The position numbers and the translations under genes are program-made. Positions 28,080 through 37,743 of a stretch of DNA of 64,000 bases are shown piece after piece. The stretch is taken from assembly GCF_001423495.1 (NCBI RefSeq), contig NZ_LMOG01000018.1, forward strand, positions 259,843 to 323,842, read 5' to 3'. The number at the start of each line of letters is the position of its first letter. The first letter of the stretch is position 1. Below the pieces are notes generated by a model. It ran no database searches. It was not told the origin of the DNA and saw only the letters and a list, made by a program, of their open reading frames with translations. This stretch comes from Xanthomonas sp. Leaf131 (GTDB lineage Bacteria; Pseudomonadota; Gammaproteobacteria; Xanthomonadales; Xanthomonadaceae).

Positions 28080-28255
28080 CGGGATCTGAAGGAGGGTAAC
28101 TGCGCGATTCTAGCCGGTCGCGGCGGTCAGGCGAACCAAACCCGGGCGATGGCCGGTCATGGCGAACACTCGCAATCGGATGGGTTGCGTTCAGCCCCGG
28201 AGATCGCAAGCTCCATACACTTACGTACTGCCTGGCGACGCTCTCTCTGGTTCTG

Positions 28256-28780
28256 ATGCGACCTTCCCTGTTCTTCATGCTGCTGTGTGTGTTTGCCTGG
28301 CAGGCACTGGCAGCGCATGCGGCAGAGCCCGACCCCAAGAACCGGGTGGTGGTGATCGAGAACGTGAAGCTGGACTACGCGCAGGTGCTCAACGTCGAGC
28401 CGGTCTACCAGACCTTGCGCGCTACCCGCATCGAAGAGCAGTGCGAAGCCGAGCAGATTGCGCCGGTTGCCGTTGCCCCTGCGTCTGTAGACGACGAGAG
28501 CCGGATCAACCGGATGGTCGATTCGGTCAAGGAGATGTTCTCGCGCCGTCCCGAGTTGCCGTCTGCACCGGTGGCGGTGCCGCCGACCAGCACGCGGCGC
28601 AATTGCCGGGTGGTTGAAGTGCCGCGCGAGTTTCGGCGGCCGATCGCCTTCGACGTGGATTACGTCTACAAGGGCACCAAATACCGTTCGCGGCTGCCGG
28701 AAGATCCCGGCAACCGGCTGCGTATTCGGGTCTCGGTGACCCCGTACATTCCCGACGCCATCGTCGCGCCGCCGCGATGA
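28256..28780 (+). CDS. Exported hypothetical protein, UmoD-like
   Basis: A 174-residue protein with signal peptide MRPSLFFMLLCVFAWQALAA. The mature start VVVIENVKLDYAQVLNVEPVYQTL recalls UmoD/glycine-zipper-associated envelope proteins, which open with a similar VEPVYQ strand. One of its two mature cysteines lies in TRRNCRVVEVPREF, and the C-terminal VDYVYKGTKYRSRLPEDPGNR is also conserved-looking. Probably periplasmic; function unknown. It lies just upstream of the arginine leader region. Confidence 0.75.
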   Translation: MRPSLFFMLLCVFAWQALAAHAAEPDPKNRVVVIENVKLDYAQVLNVEPVYQTLRATRIEEQCEAEQIAPVAVAPASVDDESRINRMVDSVKEMFSRRPELPSAPVAVPPTSTRRNCRVVEVPREFRRPIAFDVDYVYKGTKYRSRLPEDPGNRLRIRVSVTPYIPDAIVAPPR

Positions 28781-28809
28781 TGCGCGCAGCGGTTGCGCCG
28801 TGCGCGCAT
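28780..28809. repeat. Perfect 9-bp inverted repeat at the start of the arginine leader
   Basis: ATGCGCGCA and TGCGCGCAT face each other across 12 nt, beginning at the last base of the upstream stop codon. It could be a weak terminator without a T tract or a leader RNA stem. Confidence 0.5.
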
Positions 28810-28811
28810 GC

Positions 28812-29003
28812 ATGCGAGGATTCGCGCCCTATGCACGCAAACGCCTTTCAGCACGACACCAGCGCCGCCCGGATGGCCTCCGGCATGACCTCGCGTGCCC
28901 GCCGACCGGAATCCCACATTTTCGCTGGGTGACCCGGGCGTTTTGCTGTCCGTTGTTGAAAACCCAGCCTCAAGGCTGGGTTTTTTCGTTTCAGGCGTCA
29001 TAA
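28812..29003 (+). CDS. Candidate arginine-rich leader peptide upstream of argF'
   Basis: A 63-codon reading frame starting MRGFAPYARKRLSARHQ. Seven of its first 24 codons are arginine (CGN). It ends in the spacer before argF' and spans the terminator hairpin. There is no strong ribosome-binding site. High GC inflates arginine codons in chance frames, so coding status is uncertain. It is listed because its position upstream of arginine genes, together with the competing RNA stems downstream, fits transcription attenuation. Confidence 0.25.
   Translation: MRGFAPYARKRLSARHQRRPDGLRHDLACPPTGIPHFRWVTRAFCCPLLKTQPQGWVFSFQAS
28924..28986 (+). terminator. Rho-independent terminator with an alternative antiterminator arm before argF'
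   Basis: AACCCAGCC-TCAA-GGCTGGGTTTTTT (28961-28986) is a textbook terminator. An earlier GCTGGGT (28924-28930) can pair perfectly with the terminator's 5' arm (28962-28968) and would block it. It may simply end the upstream gene's transcript, or it may be an attenuator controlling argF'. Confidence 0.8.
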
Positions 29004-29092
29004 AAGTTTCAACCGCAAGAAACGCGCATGTCGCGCACCCCGTCGCTGTTGGCGGACCACGCAGCAGAAGCACGCAGCACAAGGATCGATCG

Positions 29093-30124
29093 ATGTCACT
29101 GAAGCACTTCTTGAACACCCAGGACTGGAGCCGCGCCGAACTGGACGCGCTGTTGACCCAGGCCGCGTTGTTCAAACGCAACAAGCTGGGAAGCGAGCTG
29201 AAGGGCAAATCGATCGCGCTGGTGTTTTTCAACCCGTCCATGCGCACCCGTACCAGCTTCGAGCTGGGCGCGTTCCAGCTGGGCGGGCATGCGGTGGTGC
29301 TGCAGCCGGGCAAGGATGCCTGGCCGATCGAGTTCAATCTGGGCACGGTGATGGATGGCGATACCGAAGAGCACATCGCCGAAGTGGCGCGGGTGCTGGG
29401 CCGCTATGTGGACCTGATCGGCGTGCGCGCGTTTCCCAAGTTCGTCGACTGGTCCAAGGACCGCGAGGACCAGGTGCTCAAGAGCTTTGCCAAGTATTCG
29501 CCGGTGCCGGTGATCAACATGGAGACCATCACCCACCCGTGCCAGGAGCTGGCGCACGCGATGGCGTTGCAGGAACACTTCGGCACGCAGGATCTACGCG
29601 GCAAGAAGTACGTGCTGACCTGGACCTATCACCCCAAGCCGTTGAACACCGCGGTGGCCAATTCCGCGCTGACGATCGCCACCCGCATGGGCATGGACGT
29701 GACCCTGCTGTGCCCGACGCCGGACTACATCCTGGACCCGCGCTACATGGACTGGGCGGCGCAGAACGTGGCCGAAAGCGGCGGCTCGCTGCAGGTCAGC
29801 CACGACATCGACAGCGCCTATGCCGGTGCCGACGTGGTGTATGCCAAGAGCTGGGGCGCGTTGCCGTTCTTCGGCAACTGGGAGCCGGAAAAGCCGATCC
29901 GCGACCAGTATCAGCATTTCATCGTCGACGAACGCAAGATGGCGCTGACCAACAACGGCGTGTTCTCGCACTGCCTGCCGTTGCGTCGCAACGTCAAGGC
30001 CACCGACGCGGTGATGGATTCGCCCAACTGCATCGCCATCGATGAAGCCGAGAATCGCCTGCATGTGCAGAAGGCGATCATGGCGGCGCTTGCTTCGCAA
30101 GCGGGAATCGGGAATCGGGAATAG
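29093..30124 (+). CDS. argF': N-acetyl-L-ornithine carbamoyltransferase
   Basis: A 343-residue transcarbamylase that makes N-acetylcitrulline from N-acetylornithine and carbamoyl phosphate. The phosphate loop is SMRTRTSFELG (49-59), and HPCQELAHA and HCLPLRRNVK follow. Glu92 and Lys302 occupy the positions reported for the Xanthomonas acetylornithine enzyme: the acidic residue that excludes free ornithine and the carboxylated lysine. The C-terminal GIGNRE is encoded by a GGGAATC repeat block that runs through the stop codon. It leads the arginine cluster and may be controlled by the upstream attenuator-like leader. Confidence 0.96.
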   Translation: MSLKHFLNTQDWSRAELDALLTQAALFKRNKLGSELKGKSIALVFFNPSMRTRTSFELGAFQLGGHAVVLQPGKDAWPIEFNLGTVMDGDTEEHIAEVARVLGRYVDLIGVRAFPKFVDWSKDREDQVLKSFAKYSPVPVINMETITHPCQELAHAMALQEHFGTQDLRGKKYVLTWTYHPKPLNTAVANSALTIATRMGMDVTLLCPTPDYILDPRYMDWAAQNVAESGGSLQVSHDIDSAYAGADVVYAKSWGALPFFGNWEPEKPIRDQYQHFIVDERKMALTNNGVFSHCLPLRRNVKATDAVMDSPNCIAIDEAENRLHVQKAIMAALASQAGIGNRE

Positions 30125-30225
30125 AGAATCGCAACAGCAAGAACGTTGACCCCCACTTTTACGTACCAAGGAAACGATGATGAGCACTGCTTCCACCATT
30201 CCCGATTCCCAACTCCCGATTCCCG
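30103..30225. repeat. GGGAATC inverted-arm element between argF' and argG
   Basis: A forward arm of GGGAATC units (30103-30135) faces a reverse arm of GATTCCC units (30198-30225) across about 60 bp. The forward arm encodes the last residues of ArgF' and the reverse arm the N-terminal tail of ArgG. The transcript could fold into an imperfect hairpin over the argG ribosome site. Confidence 0.8.
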
Positions 30226-31418
30226 GCAGCAAGAAGGACATCGTCCTGGCATTCTCCGGTGGCCTGGATACCAGCTTCTGCATTCCGTATCTGCAGGCGC
30301 AAGGCTATGCCGTGCACACCGTGTTTGCCGATACCGGCGGGGTGGATGCCGAGGAGCGTGATTTCATCGAAAAGCGTGCGTCCGAACTCGGTGCGGCGAG
30401 CCATGTCACCGTCGATGGCGGCCCGGCGATCTGGCAGGGCTTCGTCAAGCCGTTCGTGTGGGCGGGCGAGGGCTATCAGGGCCAGTACCCGTTGCTGGTG
30501 TCCGACCGTTATCTGATCGTCGACGCTGCGCTCAAGCGCGCCGAGGAATTGGGCACGCGAATCATCGCGCACGGTTGCACCGGCATGGGTAACGACCAGG
30601 TGCGTTTCGATCTGGCAGTGAAGGCGTTGGGCGATTACCAGATCGTGGCGCCGATCCGCGAAATCCAGAAGGAGCACACCCAGACCCGCGCCTACGAGCA
30701 GAAGTACCTGGAAGAGCGCGGCTTCGGCGTGCGTGCCAAGCAGCAGGCCTACACCATCAACGAGAACCTGCTCGGGCTGACCATGTCCGGCGGCGAGATC
30801 GATCGTTGGGAAGCGCCGGGCGAGGGCGCGCGCGGCTGGTGTGCGCCGCGCAGCGAATGGCCGGTGGAGCCGTTGAACGTCACCTTGAAGTTCGTCGAAG
30901 GCGAGGCGGTCGCGCTAAACGGCAAGACGCTGCCGGGCGAGCAGATCCTGGCTCAGCTCAACAAGCTGTTCGCGCCCTACGGCGTGGGCCGTGGCGTCTA
31001 CACCGGCGACACCGTGATCGGCCTGAAGGGACGCATCGTGTTCGAAGCGCCGGGCCTGATCTCGCTGCTGACCGCGCACCGCGCGCTGGAAGATGCGGTG
31101 CTGACCAAGCAGCAGAACCGCTTCAAGCCGGACGTGGCGCGCAAGTGGGTGGAGCTGGTGTACGAAGGCTTCTATCACGACCCGCTCAAGACCGACATCG
31201 AGGCGTTCCTGCAGTCTTCGCAGTCCAAGGTCAACGGCGAAGTCACGCTGGAAACCCGTGGTGGCCGCGTCGACGCGGTGGCGGTGCGCTCGCCGCATCT
31301 GCTCAACACCAAGGGTGCGACGTATGCGCAGTCGGCCGACTGGGGCGTGGAAGAAGCCGAGGGCTTCATCAAGCTGTTCGGGATGAGCTCGACGTTGTAT
31401 GCGCAAGTAAACCGCTGA
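30180..31418 (+). CDS. argG: Argininosuccinate synthase
   Basis: A 412-residue ATP-dependent ligase joining citrulline and aspartate. The pyrophosphatase loop is [10 protein letters not shown], and [30 protein letters not shown] and [14 protein letters not shown] follow. AAGGAAA lies 7 bp before the ATG at 30180 (4 bp before the adjacent ATG 30177). The tail [13 protein letters not shown] before [11 protein letters not shown] is the translated reverse arm of the GGGAATC repeat. No start codon exists between it and the core, so the repeat must be part of the protein. Confidence 0.96.
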   Translation: MSTASTIPDSQLPIPGSKKDIVLAFSGGLDTSFCIPYLQAQGYAVHTVFADTGGVDAEERDFIEKRASELGAASHVTVDGGPAIWQGFVKPFVWAGEGYQGQYPLLVSDRYLIVDAALKRAEELGTRIIAHGCTGMGNDQVRFDLAVKALGDYQIVAPIREIQKEHTQTRAYEQKYLEERGFGVRAKQQAYTINENLLGLTMSGGEIDRWEAPGEGARGWCAPRSEWPVEPLNVTLKFVEGEAVALNGKTLPGEQILAQLNKLFAPYGVGRGVYTGDTVIGLKGRIVFEAPGLISLLTAHRALEDAVLTKQQNRFKPDVARKWVELVYEGFYHDPLKTDIEAFLQSSQSKVNGEVTLETRGGRVDAVAVRSPHLLNTKGATYAQSADWGVEEAEGFIKLFGMSSTLYAQVNR

Positions 31419-31435
31419 CGTTTCGAAGCAGTTGC

Positions 31436-31568
31436 AAAGCCCCTCTCCCCCCGGGAGAGGGGTTGGGGTGAGGGTACGGAGCGAAGCTCTCGCGATGTTC
31501 AGTGCCGGAGAGCTTCGCCCGCACCCTCATCCGCCCCTTTGGGGCACCTTCTCCCGTAGGGAGAAGGG
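31436..31568. repeat. MITE-like intergenic repeat, copy 2 (compact)
   Basis: The compact 133-bp form: AAAGCCCCTCTCCCCCCGGG, GGGTTGGGGTGAGGGTACGG, an inner GAGCGAAGCTCTC...GAGAGCTTCGC inverted pair, then GCACCCTCATCCGCCCC and CTTCTCCCGTAGGGAGAAGG. It occupies the argG-argE spacer and would form strong hairpins in the transcript. Confidence 0.8.
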
Positions 31569-31652
31569 TTAGCTTCGACGAAATTTATGGGCTGTTTGCG
31601 CACCTTCCTTATTTCCGCTTAGCCGCTGCTTCGGACCCTCGATCGAACCGAC

Positions 31653-32753
31653 ATGACCGATTTACTCGCATCCACCCTCACGCACCTGGAAACGCTGGTG
31701 TCCTTCGACACCCGCAATCCGCCGCGCGCGATCGCTGCCGAGGGCGGCATCTTCGATTATCTGCGTGCGCACTTGCCTGGTTTCCAGGTCGAGGTGATCG
31801 ACCACGGCGCCGGGGCAGTGAGCTTGTATGCGGTGCGCGGCGCGCCCAAGTACCTGTTCAACGTGCACCTGGATACGGTGCCGGATTCGCCGCACTGGAG
31901 TGCCGACCCGCACGTGATGCGGCGCACCGACGACCGCGTGATCGGTCTGGGCGTCTGCGATATCAAAGGCGCGGCAGCGGCGCTGGTGGCGGCGGCCAAT
32001 GCCGGGCAGGGCGATGCGGCGTTTCTGTTTTCCTCCGACGAAGAAGCCAACGACCCGCGCTGCATCGCCGCGTTTTTGGCGCGTGGATTGCCGTATGAAG
32101 CGGTGCTGGTAGCCGAGCCGACCATGAGCGAGGCGGTGCTGGCGCATCGTGGGATCAGCTCGGTGCTGATGCGCTTTGCCGGGCGTGCCGGGCATGCGTC
32201 GGGCAAGCAGGATCCGTCCGCCAGCGCCTTGCATCAGGCGATGCGCTGGGGTGGAAAAGCCCTGGATCATGTCGAGTCGCTGGCGCATGCGCGCTTCGGT
32301 GGCTTGACCGGATTGCGCTTCAACATCGGTCGCGTCGATGGCGGCATCAAGGCCAACATGATCGCGCCGGCAGCCGAAGTGCGTTTTGGTTTCCGCCCAC
32401 TGCCGTCGATGGAGGTGGATGGATTGCTGGAAACCTTCGCTGGATTTGCCGAGCCGTCTGCGGCGCATTTCGAGGAAACCTTCCGTGGGCCGAGTCTGCC
32501 GTCCGGCGACATCGCGCGTGCGGAGGAGCGCCGCCTGGCCGCACGCGATGTGGCCGATGCGTTGGATCTGCCGATCGGCAACGCGGTGGATTTCTGGACC
32601 GAGGCCTCGCTGTTTTCGGCCGGTGGCTACACCGCGCTGGTGTACGGCCCTGGCGATATCGCACAGGCACACACCGCCGACGAATTCGTGACGCTTGCGC
32701 AGTTGCAGCGTTATGCCGAGTCGGTCCACCGCATCATCAACGGCGCGCACTGA
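31653..32753 (+). CDS. argE: Acetylornithine/acetylcitrulline deacetylase
   Basis: A 366-residue M20-family metallohydrolase. Zinc and catalytic motifs are [38 protein letters not shown] and [19 protein letters not shown]. Because the carbamoyltransferase here makes N-acetylcitrulline, the physiological substrate is probably acetylcitrulline, giving citrulline for argG; that follows from the pathway, not from residues I can point to. A 74-bp gap separates it from the fused kinase/synthase gene. Confidence 0.93.
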   Translation: MTDLLASTLTHLETLVSFDTRNPPRAIAAEGGIFDYLRAHLPGFQVEVIDHGAGAVSLYAVRGAPKYLFNVHLDTVPDSPHWSADPHVMRRTDDRVIGLGVCDIKGAAAALVAAANAGQGDAAFLFSSDEEANDPRCIAAFLARGLPYEAVLVAEPTMSEAVLAHRGISSVLMRFAGRAGHASGKQDPSASALHQAMRWGGKALDHVESLAHARFGGLTGLRFNIGRVDGGIKANMIAPAAEVRFGFRPLPSMEVDGLLETFAGFAEPSAAHFEETFRGPSLPSGDIARAEERRLAARDVADALDLPIGNAVDFWTEASLFSAGGYTALVYGPGDIAQAHTADEFVTLAQLQRYAESVHRIINGAH

Positions 32754-32826
32754 GCGCGCGCATCAACGGCTCCCACTGAGCCGCGTTCCGCGCCTGGCGC
32801 GGCCACTCCTCTCTTCGATCACGGCA

Positions 32827-34170
32827 ATGTCCCTCTCCGCACAGCCCCACAAACAGACCCGCCAGACCATCGTGCGCCTGCTTTCGAGCATGGCCAGCGC
32901 CAAGGAAATCAGCCAGTACCTCAAGCGTTTTTCGCAGCTCGATGCCAAACGCTTTGCGGTGGTCAAGGTGGGCGGCGCGGTGCTGCGCGACGATCTGGAC
33001 GCGCTGACTTCATCGTTGTCGTTCCTGCAGGAAGTGGGGCTGACCCCGATCGTGCTACATGGTGCCGGCCCGCAGCTGGATGCCGAACTCTCTGCAGCCG
33101 GCATCGAGAAGCGCACCGTCAATGGCCTGCGGGTGACCTCGCCGGAAGCCCTGGCGATCGTGCGCAAGGTGTTCCAGGCTTCCAACCTCAAGCTGGTCGA
33201 AGCGCTGCAGCAGAATGGCGCGCGTGCGACCTCGATCACCGGCGGCGTGTTCGAAGCGCAGTATCTGGACCGCGACACCTATGGCCTGGTCGGTGAGGTC
33301 AAGGCGGTGAATCTGGGGCCGATCGAAGCCAGCCTGCAGGCCGGCTCGATCCCGGTGATCACCAGCCTGGGCGAGACGCCGAGCGGGCAGATCCTCAACG
33401 TCAACGCCGATTTTGCTGCCAACGAACTGGTGCAGGAGCTGCAGCCGTACAAGATCATCTTCCTCACCGGCACCGGCGGGCTGCTGGATGCCGACGGCAA
33501 GGTGATCGATTCGATCAACCTGTCCACCGAGTTCGATCACCTGATGCAGCAGCCGTGGATCAATGGCGGCATGCGGGTCAAGATCGAGCAGATCAAGGAT
33601 TTGCTCGATCGTCTGCCGCTGGAATCGTCGGTGTCGATCACCCGGCCGGCGGATCTGGCCAAGGAGCTGTTCACGCACAAGGGCTCGGGCACGCTGGTGC
33701 GGCGTGGCGAGCGCGTGTTGCGCGCGACCTCGTGGGATGAGCTGGATCTGCCGCGCCTGACCTCGCTGATCGAATCCAGCTTCGGCCGCACGCTGGTGCC
33801 CGATTACTTCAGTAACACCAAGTTGCTGCGTGCCTATGTCAGCGAGAACTATCGCGCCGCGGTGATCCTCACCGACGAGGGCATGCTGGGTGCAAGCGCG
33901 CTGATCTATCTGGACAAGTTTGCCGTGCTCGACGATGCGCAAGGCGAGGGCCTGGGCCGCGCGGTGTGGAATGTGATGCGCGAAGAAACCCCGCAGCTGT
34001 TCTGGCGCTCGCGTCACAACAACCAGGTCAACATTTTCTATTACGCCGAGTCCGACGGCTGCATCAAGCAGGAGAAGTGGAAAGTGTTCTGGTACGGGCT
34101 GGAAAACTTCGAGCAGATCCAGCATTGCGTGGCGCATTGCGCCACGCGTCAGCCGACGCTGCTGGGCTGA
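32827..34170 (+). CDS. argB: Bifunctional N-acetylglutamate synthase/kinase
   Basis: A 447-residue fusion catalysing the first two arginine steps. The N-terminal amino-acid-kinase domain (about 30-290) has [41 protein letters not shown] and [14 protein letters not shown]. The C-terminal acetyltransferase domain (about 300-447) resembles vertebrate-type synthases, with [34 protein letters not shown] and [16 protein letters not shown]. Such fusions are typical of Xanthomonadales. The start is the ATG before [18 protein letters not shown]. The GNAT gene follows by 5 bp. Confidence 0.95.
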   Translation: MSLSAQPHKQTRQTIVRLLSSMASAKEISQYLKRFSQLDAKRFAVVKVGGAVLRDDLDALTSSLSFLQEVGLTPIVLHGAGPQLDAELSAAGIEKRTVNGLRVTSPEALAIVRKVFQASNLKLVEALQQNGARATSITGGVFEAQYLDRDTYGLVGEVKAVNLGPIEASLQAGSIPVITSLGETPSGQILNVNADFAANELVQELQPYKIIFLTGTGGLLDADGKVIDSINLSTEFDHLMQQPWINGGMRVKIEQIKDLLDRLPLESSVSITRPADLAKELFTHKGSGTLVRRGERVLRATSWDELDLPRLTSLIESSFGRTLVPDYFSNTKLLRAYVSENYRAAVILTDEGMLGASALIYLDKFAVLDDAQGEGLGRAVWNVMREETPQLFWRSRHNNQVNIFYYAESDGCIKQEKWKVFWYGLENFEQIQHCVAHCATRQPTLLG

Positions 34171-34175
34171 GTACG

Positions 34176-34787
34176 ATGACGCCCATCGCATTGCCATCGC
34201 TGTGGCGTGAGTTGCCCACGCTACGCGGGCAACACGCAACGCTGGAACCGCTGCAGGCTGCGCATGCCGATGGTCTGCGCGCTGCGCTGGGCGACGGTGC
34301 CCTGTCGCGCTTGTGGTACACCGGCGTGCCGGCACCGGCGCAGGTGGACGACTACCTCGTCGCTGCGCTGGCGGCGCAGGCGGATGGTACGGCGCTGCCG
34401 TTCGTGGTCCGCGATGCGGCCGGTGCGGTCGTCGGCTGCACGCGCTATTACGGGCTGGATGCGACCGTGCCCAAGCTGTCGATCGGCTACACCTGGTATG
34501 CGCCGCGTGTGCAGCGCAGCGGCATCAATACCGAGACCAAGCTGATGCTGTTGCAGCACGCCTTCGAAACGCTGGGCTGTCTGAGCGTGGTGTTCGAGAC
34601 CAGCTGGTTCAATCACACCTCGCGCGCGGCGATTGCACGGCTGGGCGCCAAGCAGGACGGCGTGCTGCGCAATCACACCCGCCATGCCGACGGCACACCG
34701 CGCGATACCGTAGTGTTCTCCATCATCGATACGGAATGGGCTGGGGTAAAACGCCACCTGCAGTTCCGCCTGGAAGCAAACGCATGA
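34176..34787 (+). CDS. GNAT-family acetyltransferase inside the arginine cluster
   Basis: A 203-residue RimJ/RimL-like GNAT protein. It opens [19 protein letters not shown]; the acceptor and coenzyme A region is [21 protein letters not shown], and [20 protein letters not shown] is the typical C-terminal half. It lies 5 bp after argB and overlaps argC by 4 bp, so it is cotranscribed with arginine genes. Synthase activity is already supplied by the fusion, so this is probably a protein or small-molecule N-acetyltransferase of unknown target. Confidence 0.85.
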   Translation: MTPIALPSLWRELPTLRGQHATLEPLQAAHADGLRAALGDGALSRLWYTGVPAPAQVDDYLVAALAAQADGTALPFVVRDAAGAVVGCTRYYGLDATVPKLSIGYTWYAPRVQRSGINTETKLMLLQHAFETLGCLSVVFETSWFNHTSRAAIARLGAKQDGVLRNHTRHADGTPRDTVVFSIIDTEWAGVKRHLQFRLEANA

Positions 34788-35734
34788 CTGTTCAAACAAC
34801 GACCATCGGCATTGTCGGCGCCCGCGGGCATACCGGTTCGGAATTGATCAAGCTGGTGACGGCGCATCCCCACCTGCAGCTGGTGTTCGTGTCCTCGCGC
34901 GAGCTGGCCGGGCAAGCTGTGGCCGACCACAACGACGCCTATCAGGGCGCGCTGCGCTACGAGAGCCTGGATGCCGACGCGGTGGCCGCCAAGGCCGCCG
35001 ATGTAGTGATTCTGGCGCTGCCCAACGGCAAGGCCGAGCCATTTGTCGCTGCGATCGACGCCGCCCGCCCGCAGACGGTGTTGATCGATCTGTCGGCCGA
35101 TTACCGCTTCGATCCGGCTTGGTATTACGGGCTGCCGGAGCTGACGCGCGGCACCTATGCCAGGCAGAAGCGCATCAGCAACCCGGGCTGCTATGCCACC
35201 GCGATGCAGCTGACGATCGCGCCGCTGCTCGACCAGCTGGCCGGCCCGCCGCAGTGCTTCGGTGTCTCCGGCTATTCCGGTGCGGGCACCACGCCCTCGG
35301 ACAAGAACAACCCGGAGTTGCTGGCCGATAACCTGATGCCGTATGCGCTGACCAACCACATGCACGAGCGCGAAGTCTCTGCGCAGCTCGGCGTGCCGGT
35401 GGAGTTCATGCCGCATGTGGCGCCGCATTTCCGCGGCCTCACCATGACCGTCAACCTGTGGCTGCAGCAACCGCTGACGCGCGAGCAGATCCAGGCGCGC
35501 TACACGCAGCGTTACGCCGATGAGCCGTTGATCGAAATCGTCGATGAAGCGCCGTGGGTCAGCCACATCGCCGGTACGCACGGCGTGCAGATCGGCGGCG
35601 TGACACTGGCACCGGGCAACAAGCGCGTGGTGGTGGTGGCGACGCTGGACAACCTGCTCAAGGGCGCGGCGACGCAGGCGATGCAGAACCTCAACCTGGC
35701 GTTTGGCTGGGACGAATTGACCGCGATTCGTTGA
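34784..35734 (+). CDS. argC: N-acetyl-gamma-glutamyl-phosphate reductase
   Basis: A 316-residue NADPH-dependent reductase producing N-acetylglutamate semialdehyde. The nucleotide-binding start is [18 protein letters not shown] and the catalytic cysteine lies in [30 protein letters not shown] and [16 protein letters not shown] are family motifs. Length corresponds to the shorter ArgC type. The start overlaps the GNAT stop (ATGA). argD is absent from the window. Confidence 0.96.
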   Translation: MTVQTTTIGIVGARGHTGSELIKLVTAHPHLQLVFVSSRELAGQAVADHNDAYQGALRYESLDADAVAAKAADVVILALPNGKAEPFVAAIDAARPQTVLIDLSADYRFDPAWYYGLPELTRGTYARQKRISNPGCYATAMQLTIAPLLDQLAGPPQCFGVSGYSGAGTTPSDKNNPELLADNLMPYALTNHMHEREVSAQLGVPVEFMPHVAPHFRGLTMTVNLWLQQPLTREQIQARYTQRYADEPLIEIVDEAPWVSHIAGTHGVQIGGVTLAPGNKRVVVVATLDNLLKGAATQAMQNLNLAFGWDELTAIR

Positions 35735-35809
35735 TGCCAGTCCCTCGCAAGAGCCCGCACATCCATGTGCGGGGATTCAACTGGACGACTTATTTCGAGA
35801 CGCTTTCCG

Positions 35810-37105
35810 ATGACCAATCTTTTGTGGCAAAAACCCGGCGTGGCGGTGGATGCCAAGATCCAGGCCTTCCTGGCGGGCGATGACGTCATCCTGGACCGCG
35901 AGTTCTTCCTGTACGACATCGCTGCCAGTAAGGCGCATGCGCAGGGGCTGCAGCACATCGGCATCCTGTCGTTGCAGGAACTGGGCGGCCTGAGCGAACA
36001 GCTCGACCTGCTGGCAGCCGATTTCCGCAGCGGCGCGTTCGTGCTCGATGCGCAGTACGAGGATTGCCATTCGGCGATCGAAGCGCGCCTGACCGAGCGC
36101 CTGGGCGATGCCGGCCGCAAGATCCACACCGGGCGCAGCCGCAACGACCAGATCCTGGTGGCCACGCGTCTGTGGTTGAAAGACAAGCTGCAGCGCGTGG
36201 CCGAGCTCAGCGCGGAGATCGCCAAGGTGGCGCTGGACCGCGCGCAAGCCGAAGCCGAACTGCCGGTGCCGGGCTACACGCATATCCAGCGTGCGGTGGT
36301 GTCGTCGGCCGGCATGTGGTGGGCGGGCTGGGCCGAAGCCTTTATCGACAACGCGGTGCGCGCCACCGACACCTTGCGTCTGGTGGACAGCAATCCGCTC
36401 GGCACCGCGGCCGGTTACGGCGTCAATCTGCCGCTGGACCGTGCACACACCACTGCCGAGCTCGGCTTTGCGCGCCTGCAGGTCTCGCCGATCTACGCGC
36501 AGCTCTCACGCGGCAAGTACGAACTGGCCGCGCTCGAGGCCCTCGGCAGCGCAACGTTGGATCTGCGCCGTATCGCCTGGGATCTGTCGTTGTTCACCAG
36601 CGGCGAATTCGCCTTCGTCGCGCTGCCGGCGCAGTACACCACCGGCAGTTCGATCATGCCGAACAAGCGCAACCCCGATGTCATCGAGCTGATGCGCGCC
36701 ACCCATGCCAGCGTGGCGGCGGCGCGGACCGAAATCGAACAGTTGTTGTCGCTGCCGTCCGGTTATCACCGCGATCTGCAGAGCAGCAAGGGCGCGATCG
36801 TGCATGGTTTCGGGCGCGGCCTGGCGGCCCTTGAGCTGCTGCCGGCGTTGCTGGCCAATCTGGAATGGCGCCCGGACAAGCTGCGCGCGGCGATCGATTC
36901 GGGCATGTACGCCACCGATGTAGCGGTAGAAGCGGCCGTGGCCGGTGTGCCGTTCCGCGAGGCCTACAAGGCCGCAGCGGAATCCTCCGACACCGCCGGA
37001 CAGGGCCGCACGCCAGAAGGCAGTCTGGCCGCCCGCGTCTCGCCAGGCGCCGCCGCAGATCTGCAATTGGATGTCCTGCGTGCACGTTGGGAGGCCCTGC
37101 GCTGA
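35810..37105 (+). CDS. argH: Argininosuccinate lyase
   Basis: A 431-residue fumarase/aspartase-superfamily enzyme that splits argininosuccinate to arginine and fumarate. The signature [18 protein letters not shown] is present, with [14 protein letters not shown] and [15 protein letters not shown]. The ATG giving [14 protein letters not shown] is chosen; the in-frame upstream extension is a spacer. The stop overlaps the cupin gene's start (TGATG). Confidence 0.96.
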   Translation: MTNLLWQKPGVAVDAKIQAFLAGDDVILDREFFLYDIAASKAHAQGLQHIGILSLQELGGLSEQLDLLAADFRSGAFVLDAQYEDCHSAIEARLTERLGDAGRKIHTGRSRNDQILVATRLWLKDKLQRVAELSAEIAKVALDRAQAEAELPVPGYTHIQRAVVSSAGMWWAGWAEAFIDNAVRATDTLRLVDSNPLGTAAGYGVNLPLDRAHTTAELGFARLQVSPIYAQLSRGKYELAALEALGSATLDLRRIAWDLSLFTSGEFAFVALPAQYTTGSSIMPNKRNPDVIELMRATHASVAAARTEIEQLLSLPSGYHRDLQSSKGAIVHGFGRGLAALELLPALLANLEWRPDKLRAAIDSGMYATDVAVEAAVAGVPFREAYKAAAESSDTAGQGRTPEGSLAARVSPGAAADLQLDVLRARWEALR

Positions 37106-37470
37106 TGGCCGTGATCAGCACCGAGACCGCAGAACACTATCCCTGGGGCGAGGCCTGCGAAGGCTGGCATCTGCTGCGCGACCCCAGCCTGAGCGTGCTC
37201 GAAGAACGCATGCCGCCAGGCGTTGCGGAGTCGCGCCATCGGCATAGTCGCGCACGGCATTTTTTCTATGTGCTGGCCGGTGAAGTGATGCTGCAACTGG
37301 ATGGCGCGCAGCATGTGCTGGGTGTGGGGCAAGGCCTGGATGTACCGCCTGGCACCACGCATCAGATGCACAATCTGTCCGATATCGAGGCGCGCTTTCT
37401 GGTGATCTCTGCACCGCATGGTCGCGATGATCGTGCACCCACGACAGCACGTGCGAAGGACGTCAGCTGA
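37105..37470 (+). CDS. Cupin-domain protein
   Basis: A 121-residue single cupin barrel. Metal-ligand motif 1 is ESRHRHSRARHFFYVLAGE and motif 2 is LDVPPGTTHQMHNLSD; the histidines are intact. Such proteins bind small ligands or catalyse isomerase or dioxygenase steps; no substrate can be named. It overlaps argH upstream and the YciI-like gene downstream by TGATG junctions, so all are translated together between argH and proB. Confidence 0.85.
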   Translation: MAVISTETAEHYPWGEACEGWHLLRDPSLSVLEERMPPGVAESRHRHSRARHFFYVLAGEVMLQLDGAQHVLGVGQGLDVPPGTTHQMHNLSDIEARFLVISAPHGRDDRAPTTARAKDVS

Positions 37471-37730
37471 TGACCACGCGCTATCTGGTGCTGGCGATGC
37501 GCAAGCCGGATTTTCCCGCCGATGTGGTGCAGCCGCATCTGGATTTTCTCGATACGTTGCGTGCGGCCGGGCAGCTCGAAATGACCGGTGGTTTCAGCGA
37601 TCGCACCGGCGGTGCGTATGTGCTGATCAATCTGGGCAGTCTGGAGGAGGCGCAGCAGCTGGTTGCGCGCGATCCCCTGGTGCTGCGCGATGCCTCGACG
37701 CTGACGGTTCATGAGTGGAACACGCACTGA
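37470..37730 (+). CDS. YciI-family protein
   Basis: An 86-residue ferredoxin-like alpha-beta protein: RYLVLAMRKPDFPADVVQPH, then FLDTLRAAGQLEMTGGFSDRTGGAYVLINLGSLEEAQQLVARDP, which matches the YciI pattern where a mid-chain histidine/aspartate pair lines a pocket. Function unknown; family members are thought to act as small enzymes or in stress. Its end lies close to or overlaps the first possible proB start. Confidence 0.8.
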   Translation: MTTRYLVLAMRKPDFPADVVQPHLDFLDTLRAAGQLEMTGGFSDRTGGAYVLINLGSLEEAQQLVARDPLVLRDASTLTVHEWNTH

Positions 37731-37743
37731 GCGCCTGGCTGCC

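Noticed and set aside
30103..30225. Possible CRISPR array from the regular GGGAATC units
   Set aside because: Units are 7 bp, contiguous and without unique spacers; the arms are inverted relative to each other and there are no cas genes.
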